In this document: positions 51,500-64,000 of the stretch, in pieces
How positions within the stretch are numbered: the first letter of the stretch is position 1
How the letters are laid out: each line of letters begins with the position of its first letter
Assembly: GCA_032173965.1 (NCBI GenBank)
Contig: CM063290.1
Location: forward strand, 2,781,001 to 2,845,000
Length of the DNA stretch: 64,000 nt
Source: Sitta carolinensis
Taxonomy: Eukaryota > Chordata > Aves > Passeriformes > Sittidae
Reading direction: 5' to 3'
Made by a program: the position numbers and the translations under genes
Notes under the pieces: model-generated
What the model was told of the DNA's origin: nothing
The model's input: only the letters and a program-made list of their open reading frames with translations
The model's database searches: none

Positions 51500-51965
51500 A
51501 ATCATGGAATCTCAGGATGGTTTGGATTGGAAGGGATTTGAGGATCATCTCATCATGGCAGGGACACCTCCCACTGTTCCAGCTGCTCCCAGCCCTGTCC
51601 AGCCTGGCTTGGGGCACTGCCAGGGATCCAGGGGCAGCCACAGCTGCTCTGGCAATTCTATTCCCGGGCCTCACCACCCTCACAGCCAGGAGTTCCTTCC
51701 CAATATCCCATCTAAACCTCCCCTCTCTTGATTTAAAGCCATTCCCCCTTGCCTCATCACTCCATGTCCGTACAAAAGTTCCCTCTCCACCCTTATTTTA
51801 AACCCTCATTCAGATGCTCAAAGGCCACCTAAAGTCTCCCCAGAGCCTTCTCTTTTTCCAGGCTGACCAATCCCTGTTCTCCAGCCTTTCCTCCCAGCAG
51901 AGCTGCCCCATCCCTCTGACCACCCTGGTGCCTCCTCTCGTGTCTCTCCAATTGTTGGGGAGGTT
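51500..51965 (-). mobile_element. CR1 LINE 3' fragment, about 460 bp
   Basis: This is the longest clean CR1 tail in the window. On plus it starts 'aatcatggaatctcaggatgg', passes through ggacacctcccactgttcc, tctaaacctcccctctcttgat, agtctccccagagccttctc and ends near tgtctctccaattg. It is antisense throughout, so the element is on minus. Confidence 0.92.
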
Positions 51966-53384
51966 TGCAGAAGCACAGAATTACACAAGCAGAACTTTCT
52001 AGCCAACCAAACCCTGCATCTCAGTAAGTGATGTTTTTGTCCCCTATTGCCACCCAGAGGTTTTTCTTCCTTGAATTCATCTGAGCATTTTTTTGCCACC
52101 TTGTAAACATTCAGCATCTGGAACAGCTGGTGCCAGATCTTAGTGAGAAATGCCACGAGCTGTGAAAAACTTCCTTTCAGTGTGCTCCTGAACCCACCAC
52201 CTGCCAGCCTGATGTGATAAGGGAAAGAACAAACCTGGCAAAGATTCAAGGCTACATCCTGATTCTTTCCCCCAGCAATGCAGGTGATTGGATAAAACCA
52301 GATTTAGGAGTTTGTGACATGACAGCTGAGACCACCTCACCACCCAAACCCAAGCTGCCACCCCAAATCTTTAAATTTAGAGCAAACAACTGAGAGTCAC
52401 ATTTGGAGATGATTTAGTTGAATTTACATAACTAAGCATCTGATTATTCTCCTCTTAATATTCCCAAAGATTTTAGGATTCTTCCCCACCTACCCTTGAA
52501 CTTTTTCCCTGGTGCTGAGGAGCTTTCCCACGTTGTGTGCTTTCCTCCTCAACTGATGCAACACCCACCATCCCCTACCTTCCCTCAAAGCACTCCAAGG
52601 AAAAAAAGCTTTTAGCTCAGCATGAAAAGAAGGAGGAAGAATCCTTTTCTTTCATGCACCTCGGTGGGAATACAGCAGATCAGGAGTTGTCAGAACACAA
52701 GGAACACAACTCCGGTTATTCAGCTCCCAGGTGGGATCTGGGGCTGTCCTGGCTTGCAGAGCACCACTTCAGTAGCAGATTATGTGCTGCACAGTGGTTT
52801 TCTCTCCTAAAATAGTCTCCCGAAGGATACAACCAGATTTTTAGCTGCTGAAATTCACGGCAGCACTTCAGAGCCTGCTCCTGTCCATCTATTTCAGCGA
52901 GATGTGAATCTGTCCTTTCACAAAGAGGGTAATTATATGTTGGATGTTCTCAGATTTCCTCCTGTCTAAATTATCGACAAGCAGCTCCTGCTCTGTGGAG
53001 TTCAGAGTCTCAGATGGGCTGAAAAATGCGAATATTTAAACTCCAGAATATCTACAAAGTGGGGAAAGAGGGGGAAATCCTCACCCTCCCTTTGGACTCA
53101 TTCAAAATCTTGCCCCACCGATCTGTTGGGTGCTATCAGGAACATCCACAGAACAAAAGCAATCTGAAGGGGATCGTCCACTGGTGGTTTTAAAAGGCTT
53201 TTGACCCAATCCATCCCCAAAACCTATCAGGGAAATTTGAAAACTGCAGGGTAAAAGGTAAATTTCTGCCACGGATTAAAAGACATTGGCAAGATAGGGA
53301 AAACAAAGGAGAAGAAAAAAGATCTAATTCTTGACACTCAGAGAGGTTAATGTGCAGTGCCCCGAGATTTGCTGCTGGGGAGGA

Positions 53385-53407
53385 TTTTTTTTTTTTTTTT
53401 TTTTTTT
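53385..53407. repeat. Poly-T tract (23 T)
   Basis: An uninterrupted T run. Nothing adjacent is recognised. Confidence 0.85.
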
Positions 53408-55737
53408 GTCCCTTTAAATCCCTGGCATAATGCTAGAAGTCCTGGCTTACTCAGCAAATATTCTTCACTTCCCTCCTGCAATAAATCCTTGTGCTTGCTT
53501 CAGCCCAGGCTCCTGAGCTGCTGTGCCTCAAATTGTAGCAGCACCCCCAAGACAGGCAGGGCACAGGAGGAGGGAGCTCAATCTCCATGTAGTTCCACTT
53601 CATTAGAAATATCCCGAGGGGGCAATCTGTATTACTTGTGATTTCTCATAAATCAGAACAAAGCCATTTTTCCTTTTAAACATCCTGCCAGTCTGAAGCT
53701 CTGCAAGGTAGATAAAACATATTTTTCCCTTTTTTATATATTAAAAAAAAATAAAAATAAACTGGGAGGCATGCTGGTGCTGTGGAAGATGTTGCTGCTA
53801 TGTGTGAATGAATGGCATCAAAAAGATTCTTTAAGTCCAAAGTAAACTCGAAGGTTTAAGTGATACCACGCATGTGTGCAGATGTTCAGCATGGAAACAA
53901 GCCAGCAAGTGGAGCCAACTGGAAAAAAACAGTGCAGGAACTTTCATCCAGATGAAGATTTATGAGTCTACCAATAGAGATACTAATGGATTCACAGGTG
54001 GATGTATGACCGTTAAAAAAACAAACAACTCAGACAAAGTGTCTGCTTATTCTTCAAAACCACCCAAAAATGGTTAATGTTCTTCATGGCAAAAAAATAA
54101 AGCCCAAATAAATGTTTGGTGTTATTGCACATCCTCTTGATTTTGAATTGTTTCAGTCGTGAGACAGAAAAGGTGGGAAACCTTCCGAAGGAGCAGACAG
54201 GAATGTCTGCAGGGCAGCGAGGGCTCTGCAAAGTGCAGAAGCAGTTTTACACAAGGGGCTGCTGCTTTTTGCCCATTTCAGCTGTGCAATGTCCCAAAAG
54301 CTGCCAGGCTGCGTGGGCTCAGTGGCCAGAGGAACCTGGCTCAAATATCCTGAGCACATGGAGCAAGATAAAAATCCTGAATTGATGGCTGCTCGCTGTT
54401 CAGAACATAAATTGATTAATGGTCAGTCCAGCCACAAAGTTCTCTTGGAGGTGTTATTTCACAGGCACCACGACAGAAAGGAAAGCTGAATATTTTATTT
54501 CCATTGTCACTTGATGAAGTCATGATTCTCTGAAAATCAGCTGCCCTAAGCCAGCCTCATTGATATGTGGGACTCTGGAATATTTCCATTTGCATTCTAA
54601 ATAATGCTGCCAGGTGGAGGACACCTAAAACACCTCATTTTTCTAAAATAATGTTTGGGAGCTCTCCCAGCTTGCGCAGAACTTTGGAGGATAATGGAGA
54701 GCTGAAGTCAATAACTGTATTTTCTCTCAGGTTTTGTGTAGTACATGCAAAGAATTCACCTTCTATTCAAGATAAGCAGTTGGGAAGTTTTGGTGATCCC
54801 CTATGGAAGAGCATTTGACAGCCACTCTTGATTGGAAACTTTACTGCCCTTTCCTGATAAATCTACTCAAATCTCTTTTTATTATAAATTTTACAATTTT
54901 TTCTCTTTCTTTATGTTGCACTTATGTGAAGGAAATGCATTTCTAAGCCACTCCAACTTATTTTCAGCTTTTGGGGGGATAAGAAAAAAAAAAATTACTT
55001 TCTCCCCATCATCCAAGCAAACTTTGTGCAGCCTGTCCTTATTTGAAAGCATCACTCTTGAAGTGGAAGGATCAAAAATATTGCATCATTATTTTCATTT
55101 TATTTCTTTGAGGTCAGGCTGGTAGAGCACAGGTCATCAAAAATGATAGTGCCACCAAGACATAAAAAAAAGAAATAATCTCTGTAAAATACACAGACAC
55201 ACAGTGGAAACTTCTGCAGATACAATTTCTCTTCAAAAAGCTGCTTTATGTAATTCCATATTGACTGAAAGGATTTGCAGGGGAAAATACATCCAAATTA
55301 AAATCAGCCACTTTAAAAACATGGAAAGAAAATTGCTGTGTAACAGCCACGCTTCTGCCAGAGAAACCCGAGTGTAGAAAAGGGAAGAGAAGCTTTTCTG
55401 AGGGTTTTACAGCTGGGAAAGCCTGGGAACTGCATTCTTCAGAATTCTTAGAAATGCAATGATTTGCTGCTATTGCTCAGTGAAACAAGAGTGCTGCCTC
55501 TGGAAAAGGGTTTCTGCAGAGATGGAGAAGCTGAGGAGCTCTGGAGCAGCCTGGCTTCTCCAGATCCATAAAATGGGATTCATCCCAGCAGGACGAATGC
55601 AAAGATTGACCCAAGCTGCAGTGCAGGATCACAAGTGTTAATCAGCTGAGCTACCTGCAGCAGGTAATGAGTAATTTAATTGTGCCAGGCCTGGCTGCTG
55701 CAGGAGCCCTTGGGGTCAGCTGGGAGAGAAAAAATAT

Positions 55738-56165
55738 GGAAATATAAAAGCTAAAATCCTAAGGCATCAGTACCAGCAGGGCCTTGGTGAGCTGTGACCA
55801 AGGATTTTCTGCAAAGAGCCTCTGAGGAGCTTCCCCAGCAGAAGCTACACCCAGGTTGGACCCAAAATGGACCCAAGGCACGAGGGCTCACACTTTGATA
55901 AGTTCTGGTTCTTTGCACACTGGAGTTCATTGTGCAATTACAGCTCCAGGGTATGCAGCTCCATCCAACTTGGTTTCCTTCTCACTTCACTGTGGGTTTT
56001 GTTCTTGGGGTGGAAGTTGTCCTTGGTCCCAAGCTGGAGAAGGAATTGTTTTGTCTCCCTGCTCTGTGAAGAGAGCTCACCAACACTGAATATGAAACCT
56101 AGAACTACCCAGTAGAACAGCCCAGCATCTGAAAAATATAAAAGCTAAAACTAAGGCATCAAGCT
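55738..56165 (-). mobile_element. LTR-like dispersed repeat, copy B
   Basis: About 300 bp (55850-56150) match copy A at 36399-36708 in the same orientation. In copy B the terminal motif aatataaaagctaaaa...ctaaggcatca also occurs about 394 bp to the left (55741 and 56137), so the unit is either flanked by a long direct repeat or part of a tandem pair. The AATAAA-bearing end seen in copy A is absent here. Confidence 0.4.
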
Positions 56166-59099
56166 GATCCAGTGGGTGTCAGCCCTGCCCGTGGCAGAGA
56201 GGACCTTTAAGGTCACTCACCACCCAAATATTTGTAGGATTCTTTATTTTGCTTTCAGAAAGGCCCAACACCACGACATTTTCAGCAATCAGTTAATTGT
56301 CCTTTGGGGTTCCCACAGAGGAGGAACCCCCAGTTTCCTGCTAAACACCTTTAATCCCTGCTCTAGGATTAAAACAACCCAGCTCTGTTTTTTTAACCCT
56401 GGCTCTGGGTGCAATTCCCTGGTTTTCCCAGACTCCTGGGGCTGGCTGCAGCTCTGAGCACCCTCCAGCTGCTCTGCTCTGGTGCCAGCCACCATCCCAG
56501 TGGGACCAGTGAGGGCACAGGGCAGAGTCCAGGGCCAGAGGACACCAGGGGGGCACCGGGGCCCCTCCAGCTGTGCTGCTCTCCCTGCGCCCTCGGAAAC
56601 GGCAGAGCCGTGCAGGGGGAATCCAATTGACCCAGAGATTTATGGGGACACAGCAGGGCTTTGTTTGTGCCCCCTCACCTGCCTGTCTGACCACATCAGC
56701 ACTTCCACCTCGCCCACTTTTAGCCCTCTTGGATCTCAAAAGGAAGCAGAAAATCACCAACCTTGAGAGCTGGTTTTCTTGTCTGGCTGCTCCTGCCTTT
56801 GAATGAAAGAGATTTCCTGGGCCAAGAGCTGACTACCAAAGTAGCCAAATTATTTCTGCCCAGAACTGCTGGTTAACCTGTCAGATAAGCAGGAGGTTAA
56901 GGAGCCAGCAGCACCACATGACTGCAAGGATATGCTATTTTTTATCTGTAAATAATGTGCTGAAGTAACGACACTTTGGCAAACAAGAGAATGAGCCACA
57001 CACGTTTCTGCTCAGCTGTGTTTGCACATCTGTGCTTTTTCCACTTTGCCCAGACCTCTCCCTGTTATTGGATATTTTTTATAGTTACTGATAGGACCAG
57101 GGTTTTGTATTTGTTTGGAAATCCTTTCCAAGGTCCCAAAAAAGTTCATACATGTTGATTTAATTGTTTTATAAAACCGTCTGGAGTTTTAGGTCATGGG
57201 GTTGATGTGTCATTTGAGTGGAATTTCAATTCCATGTTGCTTTCATTAGAAATAAAGAAGCATTAACATCTAGAATAACTCAGTTATTCAGTTTTCATGT
57301 CTGGAATTGCTTGGCTCTTCAAGTGTGGGACATCAGCTCAGTGAGAAAGAGCTGGCTCTGCTCAGGGAGCTGCTGGGGCACTGAACTACTTCCTTTTCCA
57401 CTTCCCATTTTCTGATGAAAAATAAAACAGTTGTTTGGGGTTTTATTTGTTTGTTTGTTTCTTTAAATACTATTTTCTGTGAGCAAATTAATTGAATATA
57501 AAACCTCCAGAAAGGAAATGTCTGAAAAATAATTCCAGTTGAAGAAACTCCGCTGTGCAGCTCTCCTCAGATCTGCAGTGTTGTCACTCTCACATTATCT
57601 CCTGATTGTAATCTCAGCCCTGTGTGAATTTACCATCTGCACTTCAAAACCTTGAGTCTGAGCCAGTTATTTAATCCTGAGTTTTGGCCACCCAGAGCAA
57701 CCCAAGGAAGTTCAGCAGGACATAACCCTTGGCTGCCTCCAGCTGCTTACAGAACCCCTCCCAGCCCAGGGAGCAACTCGTTATCACGATCTTGATCCCA
57801 TAAAACGAAACATTCGTCATCCTAAAAGGCTCAAAGGTGAGCGTGGCCAATGCTGACGAGAGGAGTGACCCTCAGGAAATGCTCAAAGCCAGGCTGGAGG
57901 AGATAAAAGAGCTCAAGAGACTCCAAAGAAGTGTCCCCTGTGGAAATCCTGGGGGAAGGTGATGGGAGCAGTGTCTGAGCAGGCTCTGGGAGCAAAGCTG
58001 GGCCAGAGAAATGGGTTTGAGGGTGAAAAACTCATCAGGAAACCGGACTGGAGTCTCTCAGTTGTCATTTCTGTTTATCTCTGCATTATAGAAGAAAATA
58101 TGGCTTGGATCATGTAGTTTTTCAGTAAATATTATTGCACCTAAGAAATACTTCACTAATGCCAGCAGTGCATTATTCTATATAAGTAAGAGCTGACATT
58201 TTTATTTTGATTATTAGTGTGTGAAAAATGTTCCCTGAGAGCGTGGTATTTCACCTCTGAATATCTGATTTTTCCTGTGCACATTAAGACAGCTCTGCCT
58301 TTCAGTACTGTAATTTGGAAATATAATCTACACACGCTTCACAAGAATTTACTGTCTCTCTTGATCCTTGACCTGTTTATATAGTAATTATTAACCAGCT
58401 TAATTCTGAGAACTCTGCTCGTGTTATGTTTTTACACAACATATCTTGGCATGATAAAATGATGCCTCATACAAGTCAAGGTTGTTTTTGCTCAACCAGA
58501 ACAGCCACATTAATTCTAAATTCAGTGTAAACAAGAAGCAGAATAAATGTTTTCCAAGTAGAGGAACAAACCTGGCAAGGAATAAAACACATTCATGCTT
58601 TTAAGATTCATAATACAAGTGTGCAGAAATACAGAATCTTGGTTTTCAAGAATGTCAGGGCATTTTACAGCCCATGGTTTATGTTTTCCCTTGAATTTTG
58701 AGCTAATTCTTTACTTAACCAGCCTTAATCCTTAATCTGTTTCTTTCCAGGTATTTATAATTTGTGCATATATCCGAGATTGAATTTAATTTGAGTCTGA
58801 ACTGGGACTGATCCTGAGTGTCATTTCAGGCAAGTGTAAATCAAGCAGTGCCTGAATTTACTGAGGAGGAACCAGCACAGAACCCCCCAGGAGCTTTGAC
58901 TCCCAGAATTGTGGGGCTCCCTTGATGCCAGTGCTGCTCTCAGAGTTTGTATAAAAACCAGAAGAGTTTCTGCTTTTAATAACTTATTATTACAGGATTT
59001 CTCACATCAGTGCTTCCCTGACTTCAAGGGAGTCACCCCCTAATCCACACTCATAGAAACCAAACACACCTTCCAAACTTGCTCTCCATAAAATATCTT

Positions 59100-59340
59100 T
59101 TCCAGGCACCCCACCTTCCTTTTCCAGGATATTTCTGATATTCAGCCTTTCCCTCTGGACATGAGGCTGCAGAATGGGACAGGTTATCCCAATACAGGTC
59201 TCAGCAATGCTCTGTGGACAGATGTCACCCTCCGGGTGTTGTGTCCTTGCCTTTCCTGCAGCACTGGACTGACACTGAATATTCAGCTTCTCATCTCTGA
59301 TTTCTGCAGTGCAGGACATGTTGATTTTCCAGGCATAAAT
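59100..59340 (-). mobile_element. Possible ancient CR1 fragment
   Basis: The minus reading 'gctgagacctgtattgggataacctgtccc...cagagggaaaggctgaa' loosely follows the CR1 3' region (gtgagacctcacctggag... cagaggagggcaac). Divergence is high and the call is weak. Confidence 0.3.
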
Positions 59341-60142
59341 TTATGGCATTGTAGATGTACAAAACGCCTTTAGCTGTAATAAAATATATTGATTTATACT
59401 AAGACCTGGAAAACCTTCCCTAGTTTTTCCTAGTCCACATTTCATCGTGCATTAGTATCAAATCAAGACAGAAATGGCCAAGAAGTATTTTTTAATGTGT
59501 TCCACCATAGACTGTGGCAGTGTCTAAAGACTAAAAACTGATTTAATGTTGCCTAAGCTCATTATTGGTCATTAAAACTGGTACTAAAGTGAGTGAAGCC
59601 CTGTAATTTACCACACACTGAAATATCCCAGGGTATGGATGCTCCCCCAGTGTAAAGTCATGTTCAAATCAAAACGAATAAATATGGGATCACTTACACC
59701 AAGTAAGAACTGGAATTTCCCATGTTTACAAATATTTAGCTGTATTTAAAATTGCCTTTTTCACACTGAAAGGGAAAAAAAAAAAGCCTTCCTGATTTAT
59801 CATCTGAATTTTTTTCTTTGCTTCCTACATTTGATGGAGAGCTGAGAAGCAAAATGCAGGGGGTGGAAAAAGGCAGGAATTGCTGGATAGAAATAGCTCC
59901 CTCCCCTATCGAGGACTGTGTGATGGAAAAAAGTCAGATTTTTATATTTTCCTCTTTGATTAATATTTTTAGTCAAACTCTTTGCTAGGAGAATGAGTGG
60001 GCACATGCAAACAAACAAATTTACTAATGGCCTCTAATGTTAGCAGCTTTGGAATCTAAAGACCTAAGAAAAAAAATGAGACCAGAGAAGAAACCCTCCA
60101 GAAAAGGACTTTTATACCACCTGTAGACAGTATTTCTAACAG

Positions 60143-60180
<38 letters not shown>
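60143..60180. repeat. Poly-A tract (38 A)
   Basis: An uninterrupted A run. A T-rich tract (60274-60299) follows about 95 bp later, so the pair could form an A/T stem. Confidence 0.9.
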
Positions 60181-60183
<3 letters not shown>

Positions 60184-60729
60184 TTCTGAGATTAAAATGA
60201 GGTAAAAATGTCCTCTACTAATAAATCCTTGGGTTGTTGCTACATATATCCCCATTTCCCACCCCAGCAAAGCTTTTTTTTTTTTTTTTTTCTTTTTTTG
60301 CCTGAGCAAAACCCAAAGCAGTTTGAAGATATTGCCTTGAGTAGCCCATTTGAGAGGAGGCTGTGATCTCAGCCAGACAGGGGTGGGAGCAGGCTGCACA
60401 ATCAGAAGGTATGAGGAGTGTTTATCCTTTATTAAGAACAATTTATCCTCTGATATTTCTGTATCTCCTGGTGTGGGCTTTAGAACACATGGAGCTTGCA
60501 CGGGGAGAAGATCCTAATCTTTTCAAGGCAGATGCATTTCCTGGTGTCCTGGGGAATTGAAAAGATTCCTCTCTGCATTTCAATAGCTGGCATTCAATCT
60601 GAGTTTCAGAAATCCCAGACCGCAGGACTTCCATCTCCTCTATTATTCAACAGTTTAATATGCAGCATTTCCTGATATTTACATCAAATGTCTTTCTTCC
60701 CTCATAATATATTCCCTTCACCTGTTAAA

Positions 60730-61640
60730 CTCACTCTGCCATGGAACAGAGTGAATAATTATTATCCTTTATACAGGCTTATGTCCTCAGACATTTGAAA
60801 GCTGTTATTGTGTTCCTGCTTAGTCCTTATTTGGCCAAATTATAACTACTTAATTCCCTTCATTTTTCTTCCCACTTCAGTTCTCACAAAACCCTTACAT
60901 TTTTTATTCTGTCTCCTCTCTGATTTGCTGCCAACTTAACATCTTTCTGGGAGAGCATCTCCTGGTGCTGCCTGCAGTGGCCAGAACAAGGTTGCAGATA
61001 ATCCCTGCTTGGGGACTGCCAGCCACGTCCAGAATCCTTTGAAGTCCATGGCTGCACTTCCATTGGATGCAAAGGCCACTGGATCCTGAACTTGCATTTT
61101 CCTTTTTATAATTCCTGCAGTTTCCTCCTGCTCTCTTATCCATTGCCACTCTTCCTTTCCCTAAAAGAGGAACTATTGCTCATCTTTTGGGTTACTCTGG
61201 TTTGGTGTTTGCAGATAAATAATTTCCTTGCCTTGATGAATCTATTTTGGCCACGTTTTATCCGTGTTTCCTATCCATCCTTTTTTATTTCCCTCTCCTT
61301 ATTGACATTTCAAACCTTCTAGGATGAGCATAATCTGTGTATTTAATTATGATCTTGATTATATCTTTTTTCTAAGCCGTTAATGAAGATACAAAGTAAA
61401 CTCAGACTAACAATCAGTGTGTGTTACCCCACTGGACATTTCCACCCATCTTGTTACCAGCTGTTTATCAGCACTTTTATTTTTTTTTTTTCATTTCTGC
61501 TTTAGCCAATATTCAACCCACACACCATTGTCTGCAGCCAAGCTGACTTGAATTAATTTTTCAATTAAGATTTCATGAGACACAGTGTCAAATGCTTTAC
61601 TAAAATCCAAATATCTGTCAACTCCCATACTGAGATTTCT
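60730..61640 (-). mobile_element. Ancient, decayed CR1-type LINE with reverse-transcriptase remnant
   Basis: On minus, 61610-61566 reads LDFSKAFDTVSHEIL, the conserved palm motif of non-LTR reverse transcriptases of the CR1 group. It continues in order with EKLI, a W.EYWLKQ stretch, remains of the SGVPQGS region and FINGLEK (about 61400), with stops and frameshifts between. Nearer its 3' side, plus-strand ...tttgaaagctgttattgtgttcctgcttag matches the antisense CR1 3' region. Motif order is correct for a single old insertion of about 0.9 kb, non-functional. Confidence 0.8.
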
Positions 61641-63370
61641 TCTGGTTTTATCTTATTTGGCTTTTTTCCCCTCCCTCCCTCTGTTTAGAGCTAATCCTTC
61701 ATACAAAGACATCAACAACTCTTCCATGTCTGCACCAATTGGAAATTGTGCTGGTCAAAGGCAGACTGGAAGGGTCTGTCTGCCCAAAGCCCACCCAGTT
61801 TAGGGTTGGCAGAACGTGAACAAACTTTGCTCTCCTTCACTCTGCAGGGACTGGGCTGAGCTGAGCCTGGGTTTTCTGCCCAAAGCCTCTCTCAGATTCC
61901 CAACTCTCTCCATCACTTTAATTCACACGGCCAGAAAACCTCTTCTGCCCGTCCCTTACAGTGCAAGAAGCAGCAGAGGAAGCTGTGATTCCACTCGCTG
62001 CTTTTTATGCCAATGGGAGAAACCTTTCTCCAACTCCAGCCATGCCCTGGTGTGCCCAAAGTACCAAACCCAGGCTCCTGAAATCCAAGGGACTCTGACT
62101 TTGTACAATCTCATTGCTGGACATTAATCCTCTGGTTCTGCTGTTTTCAGAGGGACTAATCATGCAGCGAAGTGCTGCTTATTGTTAATTAAAAGAGTCT
62201 AGCCTGGTTATTTTAGAGCTACTCTATGTAGTGTTTAGACATTATTTAATGTCTAGTTAATTCCTTTCATTCACTGAAAATAGAAAAATAAATATTCTTG
62301 TCTTTTTTAACTCACTGTATCCTCAGTCTTTCCTAAGGAACTTTTATGTGGTTAAATAAACTTTCTGTGAACTTTCTTTCATACTCAAGTAAATTTCCAG
62401 CCATCGGGATGAATTTCTAATTAATTCATAGTAACCAGTTATAAGGTGTTCCCTCATTAATTCTGAAAGGGTATTACCAGAAAAGCATTTTATAATATAT
62501 TCAAACTCCTGCCAGCAGAAAAGAACCAATAAGCAAGTTTTGAAGAATTAAAATGCTTTCTCCTTCCATGAGAAAAATACAGGAGGACTATCAACACCCA
62601 ATTTTTTTTAGTAGCCAGGCACTTAGATTAATTAGTGAAGGATTATGTATTTCTTCTTAAAAATCCAGATTTGAATCTATGAAAGATTTAAAGAGGCTTT
62701 TGAATAATGAAGAAACTCATTGAAATTAAAGAAAGCCAATGGCTTCTATTTTATTGCAAACATATTTTAAGGCTTGACAACAGTTGCAGTGTTCCCCTAA
62801 TTTTTGCTGTAAAAGGGAAGTAAACCAACTGTTTATTGTGGCAATACTTCATAGTGCCCTACTTCTGTAAATTGTCTTTAAGCTCTAGGGTAAGGATGGA
62901 ACATTCATGTTTTTAAATTGGATACAAAAGCTGTTTCTATGCAGTGGCTGCTGGAGCATAAATCACATACAGAGACTCCCAAATTTATCCGAACACAGTG
63001 ATGCCCAGCAGGCTGGGAAGGTTTTCCTGCCTGGCTTTACCTGCAGTGCCTGAAGCCTGTGCTCCTTTGAAATGTTCTTTAATGCCCAGGACACAGGCTT
63101 TGGAAACGCTGCGGGAAATTCTCCCCGAGGCAGCCCCAGAAGCTCTCAGAGCCATCCCCAAGTTTTGCAGGGTTTCAGCGTGGCTAATTTACAAAATCAA
63201 TTGGCTGGCCGGGCTGGCCCCGGTGTCCTGGAGAGGACACAGCGCCCCACGGGCAGTAATGGGGAGAAAATGGCATTTATTGATCTGGCAGGGCAGGGCA
63301 GGGACACCGAGGGAGAGGCTGCTCCCGCCAGGGCCACCGGCAGGGCTGGCTTTGCCTCCTCCTGCAAGGA

Positions 63371-64000
63371 CAGGTGGCACAGGTGACACAGGTGAGGCAG
63401 GTGACATGGGTGACACAGGTGATAGAGGTAACACAGGTGACACAGGTGATAGAGGTGACAGCAGGTGACACAGGTGATAGAGGTGATAGAGGTGACAGCA
63501 GATGACACAGGTGAGGCAGGTGACATGGGTGACACAGGTGATAGAGGTGACAACAGGTGATAGAGGTGATAGAGGTGGCAGCAGGTGACACAGGTGACAC
63601 AGGTGATAGAGGTGACAGCAGGTGAGGCAGTGACATGAGTGACACAGGTGATAGAGGTGACAGCAGGTGACACAGGTGATAGAGGTGACAGCAGATGACA
63701 CAGGTGAGGCAGGTGACATGGGTGACACAGGTGATAGAGGTGACAACAGGTGATAGAGGTGATAGAGGTGGCAGCAGGTGACACAGGTGACACAGGTGAT
63801 AGAGGTGACAACAGGTGATAGAGGTGATCGAGGTGGCAGCAGGTGACACAGGTGACACAGGTGATAGAGGTGACAGCAGGTGAGGCAGGTGACATGAGTG
63901 ACACAGGTGATAGAGGTGACAACAGGTGATAGAGGTGATAGAGGTGTCAGCAGGTGATAGAGGTGATAGAGGTGACAGCAGGTGACACAGGTGAGGCAGA
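63371..64000. repeat. GGTGACACA/GGTGATAGA minisatellite, runs off the window
   Basis: An array of 9-bp GGTGAYASA and 10-bp GGTGACAGCA units fills at least 630 bp and continues past the edge. A composite block starting gacagcagatgacacagg at 63494 recurs at 63687, giving a higher-order period of 193 bp. Long open frames on both strands (Cys/His/Leu-rich on minus, collagen-like Gly-Asp on plus) result from the period and are not genes. Confidence 0.95.

Larger units (their letters stand above)
38552..64000. other. Intergenic DNA upstream of BCHE
   Basis: I recognise no protein-coding gene on either strand. CR1 fragments, LTR-like DNA, satellites and AT-rich unique sequence account for part of it. 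Stretches without a recognised element include 44210-45730, 52000-55730, 56170-59100 and 61700-63370. Open frames there are short or fall on repeats. Confidence 0.6.

Noticed and set aside
62998..63468. 156-codon frame with collagen-like end on plus
   Set aside because: The Gly-Asp-Thr tail is the minisatellite; the rest has no recognised domain.
63197..63922. 241-codon Cys/His/Leu-rich frame on minus, and overlapping frames
   Set aside because: Produced entirely by the 9-bp satellite period; not a zinc-binding protein.

Overview
This window is vertebrate nuclear DNA, almost certainly from a bird and probably a songbird. Two things point that way: many CR1-type LINE fragments ending in the avian (ATTCTRTG)-like 3' tail, and abundant minisatellites and LTR-like pieces. 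One protein-coding gene is recognisable, butyrylcholinesterase (BCHE), on the minus strand. Its three coding exons are 33220-34741, 17496-17662 and 10155-10276. Spliced together they give a 601-residue precursor that aligns without indels to the human enzyme through the catalytic domain and is one residue shorter at the C-terminus. A candidate non-coding first exon and promoter lies near 38262-38551, and a candidate poly(A) signal at 9983-9988, so the gene spans about 28.5 kb.

Layout. Positions 1-9960 lie downstream of BCHE and hold no gene I can recognise. Intron 3 (10277-17495) carries a four-copy tandem repeat and a solo-LTR-like element close to exon 3. Intron 2 (17663-33219) is mostly AT-rich unique sequence with CR1 fragments and short tandem repeats. 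Intron 1 (34742-38261) contains a CR1 fragment and an LTR-like repeat. From 38552 to 64000 I see no gene. That stretch holds a (TA)n block, a (CAG)16 tract, an (ATT)n tract, several CR1 fragments, a pair of 338-bp inverted repeats 96% identical, a 25-26-bp minisatellite, a decayed CR1 reverse-transcriptase region, and a minisatellite of 9-10-bp units running off the right edge.

The protein should be a secreted, glycosylated serine hydrolase with the complete Ser-Glu-His triad and a C-terminal tetramerisation helix. I found no new multi-gene system. The points most worth a second look are an EF-hand-like acidic loop in the BChE protein, the inverted-repeat pair, an LTR with a repeated 16-bp motif beside BCHE exon 3, and a short protein-like reading frame in intron 2.
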